A stretch of DNA of 34,938 nt from Mammaliicoccus stepanovicii (GCF_002902525.1 NZ_PPQZ01000072.1:1-34938); one strand, 5' to 3'. Shown: positions 10,105 through 19,225, numbered from the stretch's first letter. The notes: generated by a model from the letters alone, not told the origin. Numbers and translations: made by a program.

Positions 10105-10156
10105 AAAAAAGAAAGAAAGAACCTCTAACATTTAAGTTATTGGTTCTTTCTTTTTG
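10105..10156. terminator. Terminator of the acyltransferase gene
   Basis: A 12-bp inverted repeat (10112-10123 with 10142-10153) has an A-run on its left and a T-run on its right. It can serve the leftward acyltransferase gene ending at 10172 and back up the terminator to its left. Confidence 0.65.
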
Positions 10157-10171
10157 AAATTTAATTAAATT

Positions 10172-11170
10172 TTATTTCTTTTTGGGTGGTTTTTTTAAGT
10201 CAACAATGGGACTTGCATAATGTTTGACGATATCACTACTAAAGAAATAAACGATTACTATTGTAATTAAAATGACTGCTACCCATACGTAAGGTTGATT
10301 TAGAAGCATTGTATCCCATTCTTTAGAACGGAATAATCCAACAAATAAACCATGTAATAAGTAAATAAACATTGTACGTGAACCTATATATGTTAATGGT
10401 AACTTTCTTTCAGGTATGAGGTTCATAAAGCTCAATGTTGATGCAAATATAACGACATAAATAAACAGTCGTTTGAATGCACTATAAATATCAGCTTCAC
10501 CATCTAATTCAGAGTATGGTTTACTCCCGAATAACCATTCAAAATTATAATCAGTGAAGTAATATGCTATAAATATCACAGTTAAACATATAGTAGACAT
10601 CCATAAATGTTTTTTATTTCTTAAAATAAATGATTGTTCTTTATTTATATAATAGCCTAATAAGAAGATAGGGAAGAACACAAATGTTCTTGATAAACTT
10701 AACTTTTCATCTATAAAATCAAAATAGCCTACACCTAATCCTATTATAATGGATATTATAAATGTCATATATGGATTGAAGTTTCTCACAAAATGCAAAA
10801 TAATGTGCCATGAGAATAAGCTGACTAAAAACCACATTGCCCATTGTGGATCAAATGGACTTATATTTAATGTATCATCACGATCAATGTAATAATAATA
10901 TAACCCATAAAATACTTGGAATATGATATATGGAATTAAGAGTTTTATGGTAATTTTTTTTATGTAACCAGGTCTTCCGACACCTTTCGCAAAAAAGCCG
11001 GATATAAGTACAAAAGCAGGCATATGAAAACTATAAATAAACATATAAATTGCTTTAAAAATATGACTCTCATTAACATATGATCTTGTTAAATGACCAA
11101 ACACAACTAATACTATTAAGAAAAATCTAGCGTTATCAAAATAATGGTCTCTTTCTTTCTCTTTTGTCAT
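10172..11170 (-). CDS. Membrane acyltransferase family 3 protein (fucose 4-O-acetylase-like)
   Basis: An integral membrane protein of 332 residues with about ten hydrophobic segments and the Acyl_transf_3 signature. That signature is RDHYFDNARFFLIVLVVFGH with the conserved His near the N-terminus, followed by YSFHMPAFVLISGFFAKG and the interfacial WAMWFLVSLFSWH. Family members transfer acetyl groups to sugars or polymers across the membrane. It lacks the extracytoplasmic SGNH domain of OatA, so it is probably not the peptidoglycan O-acetyltransferase itself. The acceptor is unknown; a cell-envelope glycan is plausible given its neighbours (inference). The start has GAGGAG upstream. The C-terminus is basic (KKPPKKK). 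Confidence 0.82.
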   Translation of the reverse strand: MTKEKERDHYFDNARFFLIVLVVFGHLTRSYVNESHIFKAIYMFIYSFHMPAFVLISGFFAKGVGRPGYIKKITIKLLIPYIIFQVFYGLYYYYIDRDDTLNISPFDPQWAMWFLVSLFSWHIILHFVRNFNPYMTFIISIIIGLGVGYFDFIDEKLSLSRTFVFFPIFLLGYYINKEQSFILRNKKHLWMSTICLTVIFIAYYFTDYNFEWLFGSKPYSELDGEADIYSAFKRLFIYVVIFASTLSFMNLIPERKLPLTYIGSRTMFIYLLHGLFVGLFRSKEWDTMLLNQPYVWVAVILITIVIVYFFSSDIVKHYASPIVDLKKPPKKK

Positions 11171-11274
11171 AAAATGTGCTCCTCTAAATCTATAATCTAC
11201 TTATTCCCGCGAACTAGATTATAAGTTAAATATGGGCAAAGTACAACTAATTATTCATAATAATACTGTGCAAT

Positions 11275-11311
11275 AAAAATTGAACCAATATCAAATTTTT
11301 GATATTGGTTC
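11275..11311 (-). terminator. Terminator of atl
   Basis: A perfect 14-bp stem (11282-11295 with 11298-11311) lies 22 bp beyond the atl stop. On the minus strand it is followed by a short T-rich tract. Confidence 0.7.
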
Positions 11312-11332
11312 GTTATCAATTTAATTTAAAAC

Positions 11333-14300
11333 TTACGATTTATATTGATCGATGTCATAGTATTGTCCGTCAGATTGAATTTGAGTATAGAAATCACTAA
11401 TTCGTATAGCGTTAGATTTCGCAAAATCTACGCCTGTTGCATATTGATGGACACCTGGATTTTGTGGATTGAATCTCATTTTATAAAGTGTATTTTGTCC
11501 AGCTTTAATATAATTTTTTGAAATAAACTGAGCACCACCTAATATTGCTTTTGCAGGTGAGTTCCATCCAGCTTGTTGTGCGTATTTAATGCCACCATAT
11601 AAAGCGTTATTATCTACTGCGCCAATTCCAAACATATTATAGTATTTTGTCTTAGCTTTTAAATCCACTTTTCCTTTAGAATCAATTGCACCACCATTAG
11701 CTAATTTACTAGTACCATTTCCTGATTCTAATAATGCATGTGAAATTAAGTAAATTTCATTAATTCCAACTGCTTTTGCTGCTTGGCTAAATGCTGATCC
11801 TTGATTTTCTAAAATACCTTTACCTCGAAGTAGTTGATTTAGCTTATCAACAGATATATTCTGAGATTTGTTTAAATCTAAGAATTGATATTTTTGAACT
11901 GGATCGTTGACATATTTAGTCGTATCCATTGCATCACGTACTTCAGCTTTAGTAGCTTTTCGGACGCCACTTGTTAATACTTTTTTAGGTTCAGCACCAT
12001 TTTTTAATGCCATTTGTTTAGCAAGTGCTTGATCTAAAGTATAAGGACTTTTAGTAACTTTAGTAGATTCATTTACTACTTGTAAATGTTTAGCGTTAAT
12101 CCAAACTGTTTTACCATTTAAAATACCTTTATACCATAATTCATTTCCAACTTTTTGAGATGAGGTAACTTTAAAGTACGCATTTTGATAATTTTTTAAA
12201 GAACCTAATAAATTATTTTTAGATACACTTGGATTACTATAGAAATAACCGTTTATATCAAAGATTACATAGTTTTGATAAGCTTCCGTCATCGCAACTG
12301 GTTTTGAATTTACAGTATTAGCTTTAACTGATGTTGTTTGTTTAGGTTTAGTTGTAGTTGGTTTGCTAATTGATTTTGGTTTAGAAGCTGTTTGTAATTG
12401 TACATCTTGAGCTTTAACCCAACCAAGCGGCACTTGACGATTGTCTTGTAATAAATAGAAAACTTGATTGTTATAAGTTGATTGTTTTCCAATTTTATAT
12501 GATTTTCCTGCTTTATCTAAGGCAGGAACTGATTTGTTGTTATATACAGAAGTATATACGCCAGAAATGTTTTTATTAACGGTTCCTACATAATTAACAT
12601 TTGTTGTTTTTGGAACACTATTTTTTACGGTTTTAGGTTGAGCAGGTGTCTGTAATTTAACGTCATTAGACTTAACCCAACCAAGTGGTGTGCCTTTGTT
12701 ATCTTGTAATAAGTAGAAAACTTGTTTATTATATGTCGCTTGTTTACCGATATTAAATGTTTTACCAGCTTTAGTAGCAGCAGATTTAGCTGTCTTATCA
12801 GTAACGGTGCTATAAATACCTTGTGTGTTTTTATTAACTGTTCCAACATATTTAACTGCTTGAGTTGTAATTGGACTCGTAGCAGGTTTAGCTGCCGGCT
12901 TAGGTTTAGCAACAGGTTTAGGTGCAGGTTTAACTGCTGGTTTAGGTTTAGCAACAGGCTTAGGTGCAGGTTTAACTACAGGTTTAGTAGTAGGTTTTGC
13001 ATTAGATTGTAATTTAACGTCATTAGACTTAACCCAACCAAGTGGCGTACCTTTATTATCTTGTAATAAGTAGAAAATTTGATTATTAAAAGTCGCTTGT
13101 TTACCGATATTAAATGTTTTTCCTGCTTTTGAGGCAGCAGATTTAGCAACTTTGTCAGTAACAGTACTATAAACGCCGTTTGTATTGACGTTAACAGTTC
13201 CAACATAATTGACTACTTTAGTTGTAATAGGACTAGTCACTGGTTTAGTTGTCGGACTAGGTTTAGTAACAACTGGCTTAGGTTTAGTAACGACAGGTTT
13301 AGGTTTAGTAACAACCGGCTTAGTAGGTGTAGTCACTTTATTAGTTTTGCTGTAATATTTTTCACCAACTAATTCTACTAGTTCATCAAAAGTATAGTTG
13401 TTTTCAGCAAACCAACCGTAAGGATCACTATGATTTGTTCCTCCAAGGAATTTTGAAATAGCATCATGTGACCATAATGTACCTTTACCATCGTATTCAG
13501 CACTATCAAGTGGTAAGCCGTAATATACAAGGTTTGTAGCTAAATAATCAGCGTAATTGTTAATAGAACGAGCAAATCTATCCCCACCGTAGACACGTAC
13601 TAATTCAACATGAATGAATCTAGGGTTTGCTTGAGCACCAGCTCCCCAAGCTAAATAGTCAGTTGGCGCAACTTCGATAATGTTTTTATCATCTACGAAT
13701 GCATGTACAAATGCACTTTCGTAATTATTCTTCATATAAGCAATTTCGCCTTGAATAGTAGAATTTGGATTTGCAGTTTCATGTGCAATAATCCCTTCAG
13801 GCTTACCAACACCATTTCGGTAAGGAATTTTTGGAATATGACTTGAAAAATCTTCTACATATTTAGGAACAGTATAGTTATTGTTACGAATTTGATTATT
13901 TATAGTTGATGAAACAGCTGCTTTATAGGCTCTTGGTGCCGCTGAAATCATTTTTCGCTTAGGTGTAGACACTAATCTTCTAGCTGTAGTTGTGCTTTCA
14001 GACGATACTACATTATCATCAGCATTCACATCAGAAGTAGGTTGCTTAACGTCTTGATTGTCTTGATTAGCAACATCTTTGTTGTCATCAGCATTAGTAG
14101 CGTTATCTACGTTATCAACGTTCACATCAGAAGCAGGTTGTTTAACGTCTTGATCGTCATTGTTGTCATCGTTTTTAACAGTGTTATCTGCGTCCACATC
14201 AGAAGCAGGTTGCTTAACGTCTTGATCATCATTGACAGGAACGTCATTGTTGTCATCGTTTTTAACAGTGTTATCTGCGTCTACATCAGAAGTAGGTTGT

Positions 14301-14824
14301 TGAACGTCTTGACTGTCTTGACTAACAACATCTTTGTTGTCTTCAGTCTTAGTAGTGTTATCTACGTTATCAGCAATCACATCAGAAGTAGGTTGTTGAA
14401 CGTCTTGACTGTCTTGACTAACAACATCTTTGTTGTCTTCAGTCTTAGTAGTGTTATCTACGTTATCAACGTTCACATCAGAAGTAGGTTGTTGAACGTC
14501 TTGATTGTCATTGACAGCAATATCTTTGTTGTCAGTAGTATTAGTAGTGTTATCTACGTTATCAGCAATCTCATCAGAAGCTGGTTGTTGAACATCTACA
14601 ATTGAAGGATCTTTATATTCTTTACTACCAGTTATATTTAATGATTGATTCTGTAATTCTTTTTTCTCATTTTGAATTTGTTTTGCATTGTCATGTTGAT
14701 CAATGATATTTTTATTATCATTGTTTACAGTTTCCTCTGCATTTGCCTGATGTGAAATGAGTGTAGTGCCTGCTAGAGTCATTGCAACGAGTGCTGGCGT
14801 TTTATAATAGAATTTTTTGTCCAT
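11333..14824 (-). CDS. atl: Bifunctional autolysin Atl (amidase + endo-beta-N-acetylglucosaminidase)
   Basis: A secreted 1163-residue precursor. The start is the ATG ending at 14824, 7 nt after AAGGAG; a TTG two codons upstream sits almost on the ribosome site and was not used. Layout: signal peptide 1-29 (cleavage after ANA), acidic repeat-rich propeptide about 30-290, N-acetylmuramoyl-L-alanine amidase about 320-490, SH3-like wall-binding modules with Lys/Pro linkers about 490-920, glucosaminidase about 925-1163. Amidase zinc ligands are His348 (AHETAN), His453 (WSHDAISK) and Asp467 (HSDPYGW); their 105- and 14-residue spacings equal those I recall for S. aureus Atl (H265/H370/D384). The glucosaminidase catalytic Glu is Glu1033 (LLESGNG). 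It cleaves peptidoglycan at the septum, and WTA is known to limit its targeting. Confidence 0.96.
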   Translation of the reverse strand: MDKKFYYKTPALVAMTLAGTTLISHQANAEETVNNDNKNIIDQHDNAKQIQNEKKELQNQSLNITGSKEYKDPSIVDVQQPASDEIADNVDNTTNTTDNKDIAVNDNQDVQQPTSDVNVDNVDNTTKTEDNKDVVSQDSQDVQQPTSDVIADNVDNTTKTEDNKDVVSQDSQDVQQPTSDVDADNTVKNDDNNDVPVNDDQDVKQPASDVDADNTVKNDDNNDDQDVKQPASDVNVDNVDNATNADDNKDVANQDNQDVKQPTSDVNADDNVVSSESTTTARRLVSTPKRKMISAAPRAYKAAVSSTINNQIRNNNYTVPKYVEDFSSHIPKIPYRNGVGKPEGIIAHETANPNSTIQGEIAYMKNNYESAFVHAFVDDKNIIEVAPTDYLAWGAGAQANPRFIHVELVRVYGGDRFARSINNYADYLATNLVYYGLPLDSAEYDGKGTLWSHDAISKFLGGTNHSDPYGWFAENNYTFDELVELVGEKYYSKTNKVTTPTKPVVTKPKPVVTKPKPVVTKPSPTTKPVTSPITTKVVNYVGTVNVNTNGVYSTVTDKVAKSAASKAGKTFNIGKQATFNNQIFYLLQDNKGTPLGWVKSNDVKLQSNAKPTTKPVVKPAPKPVAKPKPAVKPAPKPVAKPKPAAKPATSPITTQAVKYVGTVNKNTQGIYSTVTDKTAKSAATKAGKTFNIGKQATYNKQVFYLLQDNKGTPLGWVKSNDVKLQTPAQPKTVKNSVPKTTNVNYVGTVNKNISGVYTSVYNNKSVPALDKAGKSYKIGKQSTYNNQVFYLLQDNRQVPLGWVKAQDVQLQTASKPKSISKPTTTKPKQTTSVKANTVNSKPVAMTEAYQNYVIFDINGYFYSNPSVSKNNLLGSLKNYQNAYFKVTSSQKVGNELWYKGILNGKTVWINAKHLQVVNESTKVTKSPYTLDQALAKQMALKNGAEPKKVLTSGVRKATKAEVRDAMDTTKYVNDPVQKYQFLDLNKSQNISVDKLNQLLRGKGILENQGSAFSQAAKAVGINEIYLISHALLESGNGTSKLANGGAIDSKGKVDLKAKTKYYNMFGIGAVDNNALYGGIKYAQQAGWNSPAKAILGGAQFISKNYIKAGQNTLYKMRFNPQNPGVHQYATGVDFAKSNAIRISDFYTQIQSDGQYYDIDQYKS
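12390..13222 (-). repeat. Three homologous SH3-like (GW-type) module repeats in atl
   Basis: Three copies of a module of about 70 codons lie at about 13011-13222, 12652-12871 and 12390-12610. Each starts YVGTVN and ends near LGWVK..DVxLQ. The first two share GTPLGWVKSNDVKLQ exactly and are much closer to each other than to the third. They are separated by Lys/Pro-rich linkers that are themselves repetitive (TKPKPVV and AKPKPA units). A fourth, diverged module follows at about 12075-12290. Confidence 0.85.
14027..14596 (-). repeat. 96-bp tandem repeats encoding the acidic propeptide of Atl
   Basis: Repeats of 32 codons have the core DVQQPTSDV...DNTTK. Identical segments recur exactly 96 bp apart (at 14283, 14379 and 14475). 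Flanking copies are degenerate or shortened and read DVKQPASDV. About six to seven copies are present. The reading frame is kept throughout. Confidence 0.9.
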
Positions 14825-14862
14825 GAACAATCTCCTTTGTTTAGGTATTATTATTTAATAAC

Positions 14863-14922
14863 AGTATAATGCCAATTTAAAAGAATTGTTCTAAAATTTC
14901 TAATTTGTAATGTAACTTTAAT
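14863..14922 (-). promoter_or_regulatory. Putative atl promoter with an upstream WalR-like site
   Basis: On the minus strand a TATACT -10 box (14863-14868) has a poor -35 (GAACAA, 14886-14891) at 17 bp. Just upstream, on the plus strand, TGTAAT (14906-14911) and TTTAAT (14917-14922) are 11 bp apart. This is one mismatch from the WalR consensus TGTWAH-N5-TGTWAH. Known biology: WalKR controls atl in S. aureus. Confidence 0.45.
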
Positions 14923-14943
14923 ATTTGATATATATAGGAATTC

Positions 14944-15372
14944 TTAAGTAAATATTAATTTCATACGGTAATGTGGAATGTTTTCTTCTAAAAATTCTTC
15001 GCCTTCAATTTCATATCCTAACTTCTCATAAAATGTTCGTGCATGTGATTGTCCGTTTAAAACAGTTCCAATATATCCTTCGGTTTTTGCTGCGTTATTG
15101 ATGAAAGACATTATTTGATTTCCATATCCATGTTTTCTATATTCTTTTAAAATTGCGACACGTTCTACTTTCGCAAACCCATCTTTGTATGTACGAAATC
15201 TACCAACACCTGCCGGAAATTGATCATGATATAGAATGATATGTTTGGATGTGTCTTCAAATTCATCAATTTCTGCATCGATTGAAACACCTTGTTCTGC
15301 TACAAATACTTTTTTTCTTATATTTAGGGCATCTTGCATTTCTTTATTATTTTCTACTAATTTAATTTTCAT
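14944..15372 (-). CDS. GNAT-family N-acetyltransferase
   Basis: A single-domain GCN5-related acetyltransferase of 142 residues. The acetyl-CoA pyrophosphate loop is RKHGYG, within VAILKEYRKHGYGNQIMSF. The C-terminal motif ARTFYEKLGYEIEGEEFLEENIPH is typical of the ElaA-like/YjcF-like group. The start has GGAGGA. It lies between atl and the DUF2538-like gene on the same strand, the order I remember from S. aureus. The substrate is unknown. No clear terminator was seen between its stop and the atl promoter region. Confidence 0.88.
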   Translation of the reverse strand: MKIKLVENNKEMQDALNIRKKVFVAEQGVSIDAEIDEFEDTSKHIILYHDQFPAGVGRFRTYKDGFAKVERVAILKEYRKHGYGNQIMSFINNAAKTEGYIGTVLNGQSHARTFYEKLGYEIEGEEFLEENIPHYRMKLIFT

Positions 15373-15428
15373 ATTTATTCCTCCAGTATTTTAAATTAGC
15401 TTATTATAAAAAAGTGATTTTATAAATA

Positions 15429-15476
15429 AAAAAGCATCCAAAAACTAAATCTTACGATTTGTTTAAGGATACTTTT
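15429..15476 (-). terminator. Terminator after the DUF2538-like gene
   Basis: Ten-base arms (15429-15439 with 15467-15476, one mismatch) enclose a 27-nt loop and precede a T-rich run on the minus strand. It is 6 bp past the stop codon, and the long loop makes it a moderate call. Confidence 0.55.
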
Positions 15477-15481
15477 ATAAA

Positions 15482-15955
15482 TTATAAAGCTTCTCTTCTA
15501 ACAATTGCTGTATATTGCCAAAATAGTCTTAGCTGATGAATGTTCCAATGTGTTATACCCATTGTATATCCACTAGGTGTAAAGATTTGTATTTGGCTCG
15601 TTTCAAGTGCAGCTGCAACAAGATATTGAAAATGAACACTAAGTGATTTCATTTCTTCAGTTAAACCTGTTTCAGTATATACCCATGAAAAAGGAAGTGG
15701 GTTATCAAAAATATTAATAACATTGAATATTTCTGGTATAGCAATCACATAACAGGCGCCATCTATAATAGGATCACTGTTTGCTTGACTGTAATAAAGA
15801 ATCAATGCTTCATAATTTTCTCTATGCTGATGATTAACATAGTATAAGTGGTTTCTTAAATGTGATAAGTCCCCAGATTCAACTATTTGTTGTTCTAATG
15901 CATCAAACATTGAGTTGATTTGTTCATATTTTTCATATGTTTTACGTTTCCCCAT
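15482..15955 (-). CDS. Conserved protein of unknown function (DUF2538-like)
   Basis: A soluble 157-residue protein with no signal peptide. Recognisable stretches are KRKTYEKYEQINSMFDALE at the N-terminus and PSGYTMGITHWNIHQLRLFW near the C-terminus. I believe it belongs to the staphylococcal DUF2538 family, from memory. It starts 15 bp after the LCP gene stop with a strong AAAGGAGGT, so it is co-transcribed with the LCP gene. A link to envelope assembly is suggested only by that position. Confidence 0.72.
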   Translation of the reverse strand: MGKRKTYEKYEQINSMFDALEQQIVESGDLSHLRNHLYYVNHQHRENYEALILYYSQANSDPIIDGACYVIAIPEIFNVINIFDNPLPFSWVYTETGLTEEMKSLSVHFQYLVAAALETSQIQIFTPSGYTMGITHWNIHQLRLFWQYTAIVRREAL

Positions 15956-15970
15956 TTTATACCTCCTTTA

Positions 15971-17239
15971 CTAGTAGGTTTCAATACTCGGTTGTTGTTC
16001 ATTTGGAATACCGCTTTGTGCTTCATTACCTTGTGCTTGCTGTGGTACTTCTTGAGATGGTGCTTCTTGCGGAACCTCAGCGGACGGTTCAGGTTGTTGA
16101 ACAGATGGTTGCTCACTCGGTTGTTGAACAGATTCTTGACTATCTGGCTCAATTGCTGGTTCAACTGTATCTGCACTGTCCGATTTATTAATTTGTCCGT
16201 TACCTTGTTTTAAACTTTTTTTGGTAACTTCTATATATGGCATTAAATCTCCATATGTTTGCGTCATTAGATAATTCATAAACTGTTTTTTGTTAGTTTT
16301 AGGTAAGTCCAAGTCTTTTCTTAATTTATTAGATAGTTTAACAAGGTTTTCTAAATCTGGATTAAAGAAATAGGAACCGTTAAAGTTGGCATCAGTACCA
16401 GTGACTTGTTCTGTTTTAATTGTTACTATGCTGGAAGAATATGATGTTGCTAATGTTTGAATATCTTCAAAACTCAAATTATGTTTAGCATTTTTACCAA
16501 CTATCTTAACTAAGTCATCTAATTTATTAATTGAATTTGTTTTTTGAGCTTTCTTGATGATTGCTTTAATCATTTGCATTTGTCGTTTACCACGTTCTAA
16601 ATCTGAATCTTGTTTTCTAGAACGTACAACTGCAAGTGCTTCATCACCGCTTAAATTATGTTTACCTTTTTTAACTTTGATTCGACCTTTATCTTCCGTA
16701 TTAGGTTCGTCTAAGTTGAAAGGTACATCATATTCTATTCCACCAAGTTCATCAACGACTTCAACAAAAGCTTCCATATTGATACGTGCATAGTAATCAA
16801 CGGGTACATTTAATGTAGATTCAACACTTTCCATTGAACCTTTAGGACCATCGATTGCATGTGCATGTGTAATTTTGTCGTAATATTTAACTGCTGGAAT
16901 ATAACTTAAAGTATCTCGAGGAATACTAACCATTCTTATTTGTTTCTTATCTCTATTAAACGTTGTATAGATCATTGCGTCAGTACGTGATTGATTGGCT
17001 TTTTGTCCACCTTTACGACGTGAATTACTATCGTCCACACCTAAGAAAAGCACGGAAACATGATCTAAGCTAGGGTCTACTGGTTTGTCTCTTAAGGATG
17101 ATTTGCTTTTTTTAGAATCAAGAAACGAATCATTAATCGCACCCTTAGTCTCCAGATAAAGCATTAACCCAAATACAACTGGAAGAATCATGAGTATTAC
17201 TGACATCAAAAGTAAGACTATCTTTGGGAATCTCTTCAT
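15971..17239 (-). CDS. LytR-CpsA-Psr (LCP) family glycopolymer transferase
   Basis: LCP proteins transfer undecaprenyl-linked glycopolymers such as WTA to peptidoglycan. This protein has 422 residues from the ATG at 17239, which has GAAAGG upstream; an ATG at 17260 has no ribosome site. It has a short cytoplasmic N-terminus, one membrane segment (IVLLLMSVILMILPVVFGLML) and an extracellular LCP domain with VLFLGVDDSN, the Arg-rich NQSRTDAMIYTTF, VSIPRDTLSYIP, and VRSRKQDSDLERGKRQ. The last 75 or so residues are Pro/Gln/Glu/Ser-rich low complexity. Position next to the DUF2538-like, GNAT and atl genes matches S. aureus SA0908 (LcpB), from memory. The WTA locus lies immediately upstream. Confidence 0.9.
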   Translation of the reverse strand: MKRFPKIVLLLMSVILMILPVVFGLMLYLETKGAINDSFLDSKKSKSSLRDKPVDPSLDHVSVLFLGVDDSNSRRKGGQKANQSRTDAMIYTTFNRDKKQIRMVSIPRDTLSYIPAVKYYDKITHAHAIDGPKGSMESVESTLNVPVDYYARINMEAFVEVVDELGGIEYDVPFNLDEPNTEDKGRIKVKKGKHNLSGDEALAVVRSRKQDSDLERGKRQMQMIKAIIKKAQKTNSINKLDDLVKIVGKNAKHNLSFEDIQTLATSYSSSIVTIKTEQVTGTDANFNGSYFFNPDLENLVKLSNKLRKDLDLPKTNKKQFMNYLMTQTYGDLMPYIEVTKKSLKQGNGQINKSDSADTVEPAIEPDSQESVQQPSEQPSVQQPEPSAEVPQEAPSQEVPQQAQGNEAQSGIPNEQQPSIETY

Positions 17240-17372
17240 ATTATATATTGACCTTTCCATTTGTATTATTATCGTACATTAAAAAAATTTACATATACTA
17301 CATCATATATGATTATACAAGTAAAATTCAACAATTTAAATGAAATTAGCTTTTTTGTCTAAATATATTCAA

Positions 17373-17409
17373 TGTTAATTTGTTGTAAAATTTATAGAAA
17401 TGGTGTAAA
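17373..17409 (+). promoter_or_regulatory. WalR/PhoP-type hexamer array upstream of tagA
   Basis: TGTTAA (17373-17378) and TGTAAA (17384-17389) are separated by 5 nt, a full match to the WalR consensus TGTWAH-N5-TGTWAH. A second TGTAAA is at 17404-17409, exactly 20 bp after the first, with a weak hexamer (TATAGA, 17393) between them. The spacing is thus 11-9-11. The complementary strand reads TTAACA/TTTACA, as in PhoP boxes. The array ends 28 bp before the tagA start codon and may overlap a weak promoter (TTGTAA 17383, TAAATT 17406). Confidence 0.5.
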
Positions 17410-17437
17410 TTATAGGGAAGAATGTGAGGTGATACAA

Positions 17438-18286
17438 ATGGCAAAAGTACTTGAAAGAGATTTATCAAGTGTAAGAGAGCAAGTTGTCTTAAAGCAAAAT
17501 AATCCGTATGATGTAATAAAACCGCAAACGATTAATGTGCTCGGTTTGCCATTTGCGAACCTAACGGCAAATGACATGGTTGATCGCATTAAATATTTTG
17601 TTAATCAAGAAACGGTTGATAATATGTTTATTGTAACAGCTAATCCAGAAATTGCACATTATGCTTACCATAATAATCATTATCAAAGACGCATTAAACA
17701 TGCTGATTATATTGTGCCAGATGGTATTGGTATAGTTAAAGCTGCAAATTATTTGAATACACCATTGAAAGAACGTATTCCTGGCATAGAATTAATGGAA
17801 GAAATGTTGAATATTGCAAACGCTAGCAACAAACGCGTATTTTTATTAGGCTCTTCTAAAGAAGGGGTTAAAGAAACTAAGCATATACTAGCGCAACAAT
17901 ATCCAAATATTACATTTGATTATAAACATGGTTATAAACATGTACTTGACCATAAAGTTACAAAGAAAATCAAAGCCTTTAATCCAGATTTCATCTTTGT
18001 TGCTATGGGATTCCCTAAGCAAGAAGATTGGATATATTATAATAGACATCACTTTGAACATACTGTGATGATGGGTGTAGGTGGTTCATTTGATGTTATG
18101 AGTGGCAACGTCAAACGTGCACCAGATTTATTTAGAAAGTTAAATCTTGAATGGTTTTATAGAATCATTACAGATTTAAAGAGGTTAAATCGAGCATTGA
18201 AGATTCTATTATTCTTAAAGGAAGTACAATTTCAAAAAGCAACTTCATCTAAGAAAAATAAATTTGATTATATGAAACATCGTTAA
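17438..18286 (+). CDS. tagA: WTA linkage-unit N-acetylmannosaminyltransferase TagA/TarA
   Basis: It transfers ManNAc from UDP-ManNAc to undecaprenyl-PP-GlcNAc, the first committed WTA step, at the inner membrane face. It is a GT26 (WecG/TagA/CpsF) protein: FIVTANPEIAHYA, the conserved Asp in YIVPDGIGIVKAA, RIPGIELMEEML, VFLLGSS, VAMGFPKQEDW, MMGVGGSFDVMSG and APDLFRKLNLEWFYRI. The start at 17438 has GAGGTGAT. The 282 residues exceed the roughly 254 I recall for S. aureus TarA, mostly through about 35 polar N-terminal residues before the conserved core. It is a single-gene unit convergent with tagH. Confidence 0.94.
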   Translation: MAKVLERDLSSVREQVVLKQNNPYDVIKPQTINVLGLPFANLTANDMVDRIKYFVNQETVDNMFIVTANPEIAHYAYHNNHYQRRIKHADYIVPDGIGIVKAANYLNTPLKERIPGIELMEEMLNIANASNKRVFLLGSSKEGVKETKHILAQQYPNITFDYKHGYKHVLDHKVTKKIKAFNPDFIFVAMGFPKQEDWIYYNRHHFEHTVMMGVGGSFDVMSGNVKRAPDLFRKLNLEWFYRIITDLKRLNRALKILLFLKEVQFQKATSSKKNKFDYMKHR

Positions 18287-18300
18287 GCAACGACTTGATA

Positions 18301-19173
<873 letters not shown>

Positions 19174-19199
19174 TTATTTTTTCAGTTTAGTAAATTTAT

Positions 19200-19225
19200 T
19201 GTAAATTCTTTGATTATCATGTAAA
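19200..19225 (+). promoter_or_regulatory. Paired TGTAAA hexamers between tagH and tagG
   Basis: TGTAAA occurs at 19200-19205 and 19220-19225, exactly 20 bp apart as in the tagA and tagD regions. A weaker hexamer TGATTA sits at 19211 in the 11-9 register. The pair is 69-94 bp upstream of tagH and 113-138 bp upstream of tagG. A possible tagG promoter (TTTATC 19251, TATACT 19274, 17-bp spacer) lies between the array and tagG. Confidence 0.4.

Noticed and set aside
14042-14605. A 187-codon rightward open frame opposite the atl propeptide, with hydrophobic repeats
   Set aside because: It is the antisense reading of the 96-bp repeats; stop codons are absent only because the repeat lacks them in that phase, and no ribosome site is present.
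15920-16213. Rightward frames opposite the LCP tail
   Set aside because: They mirror the low-complexity Pro/Gln-rich codons of the LCP gene and have no start signals.
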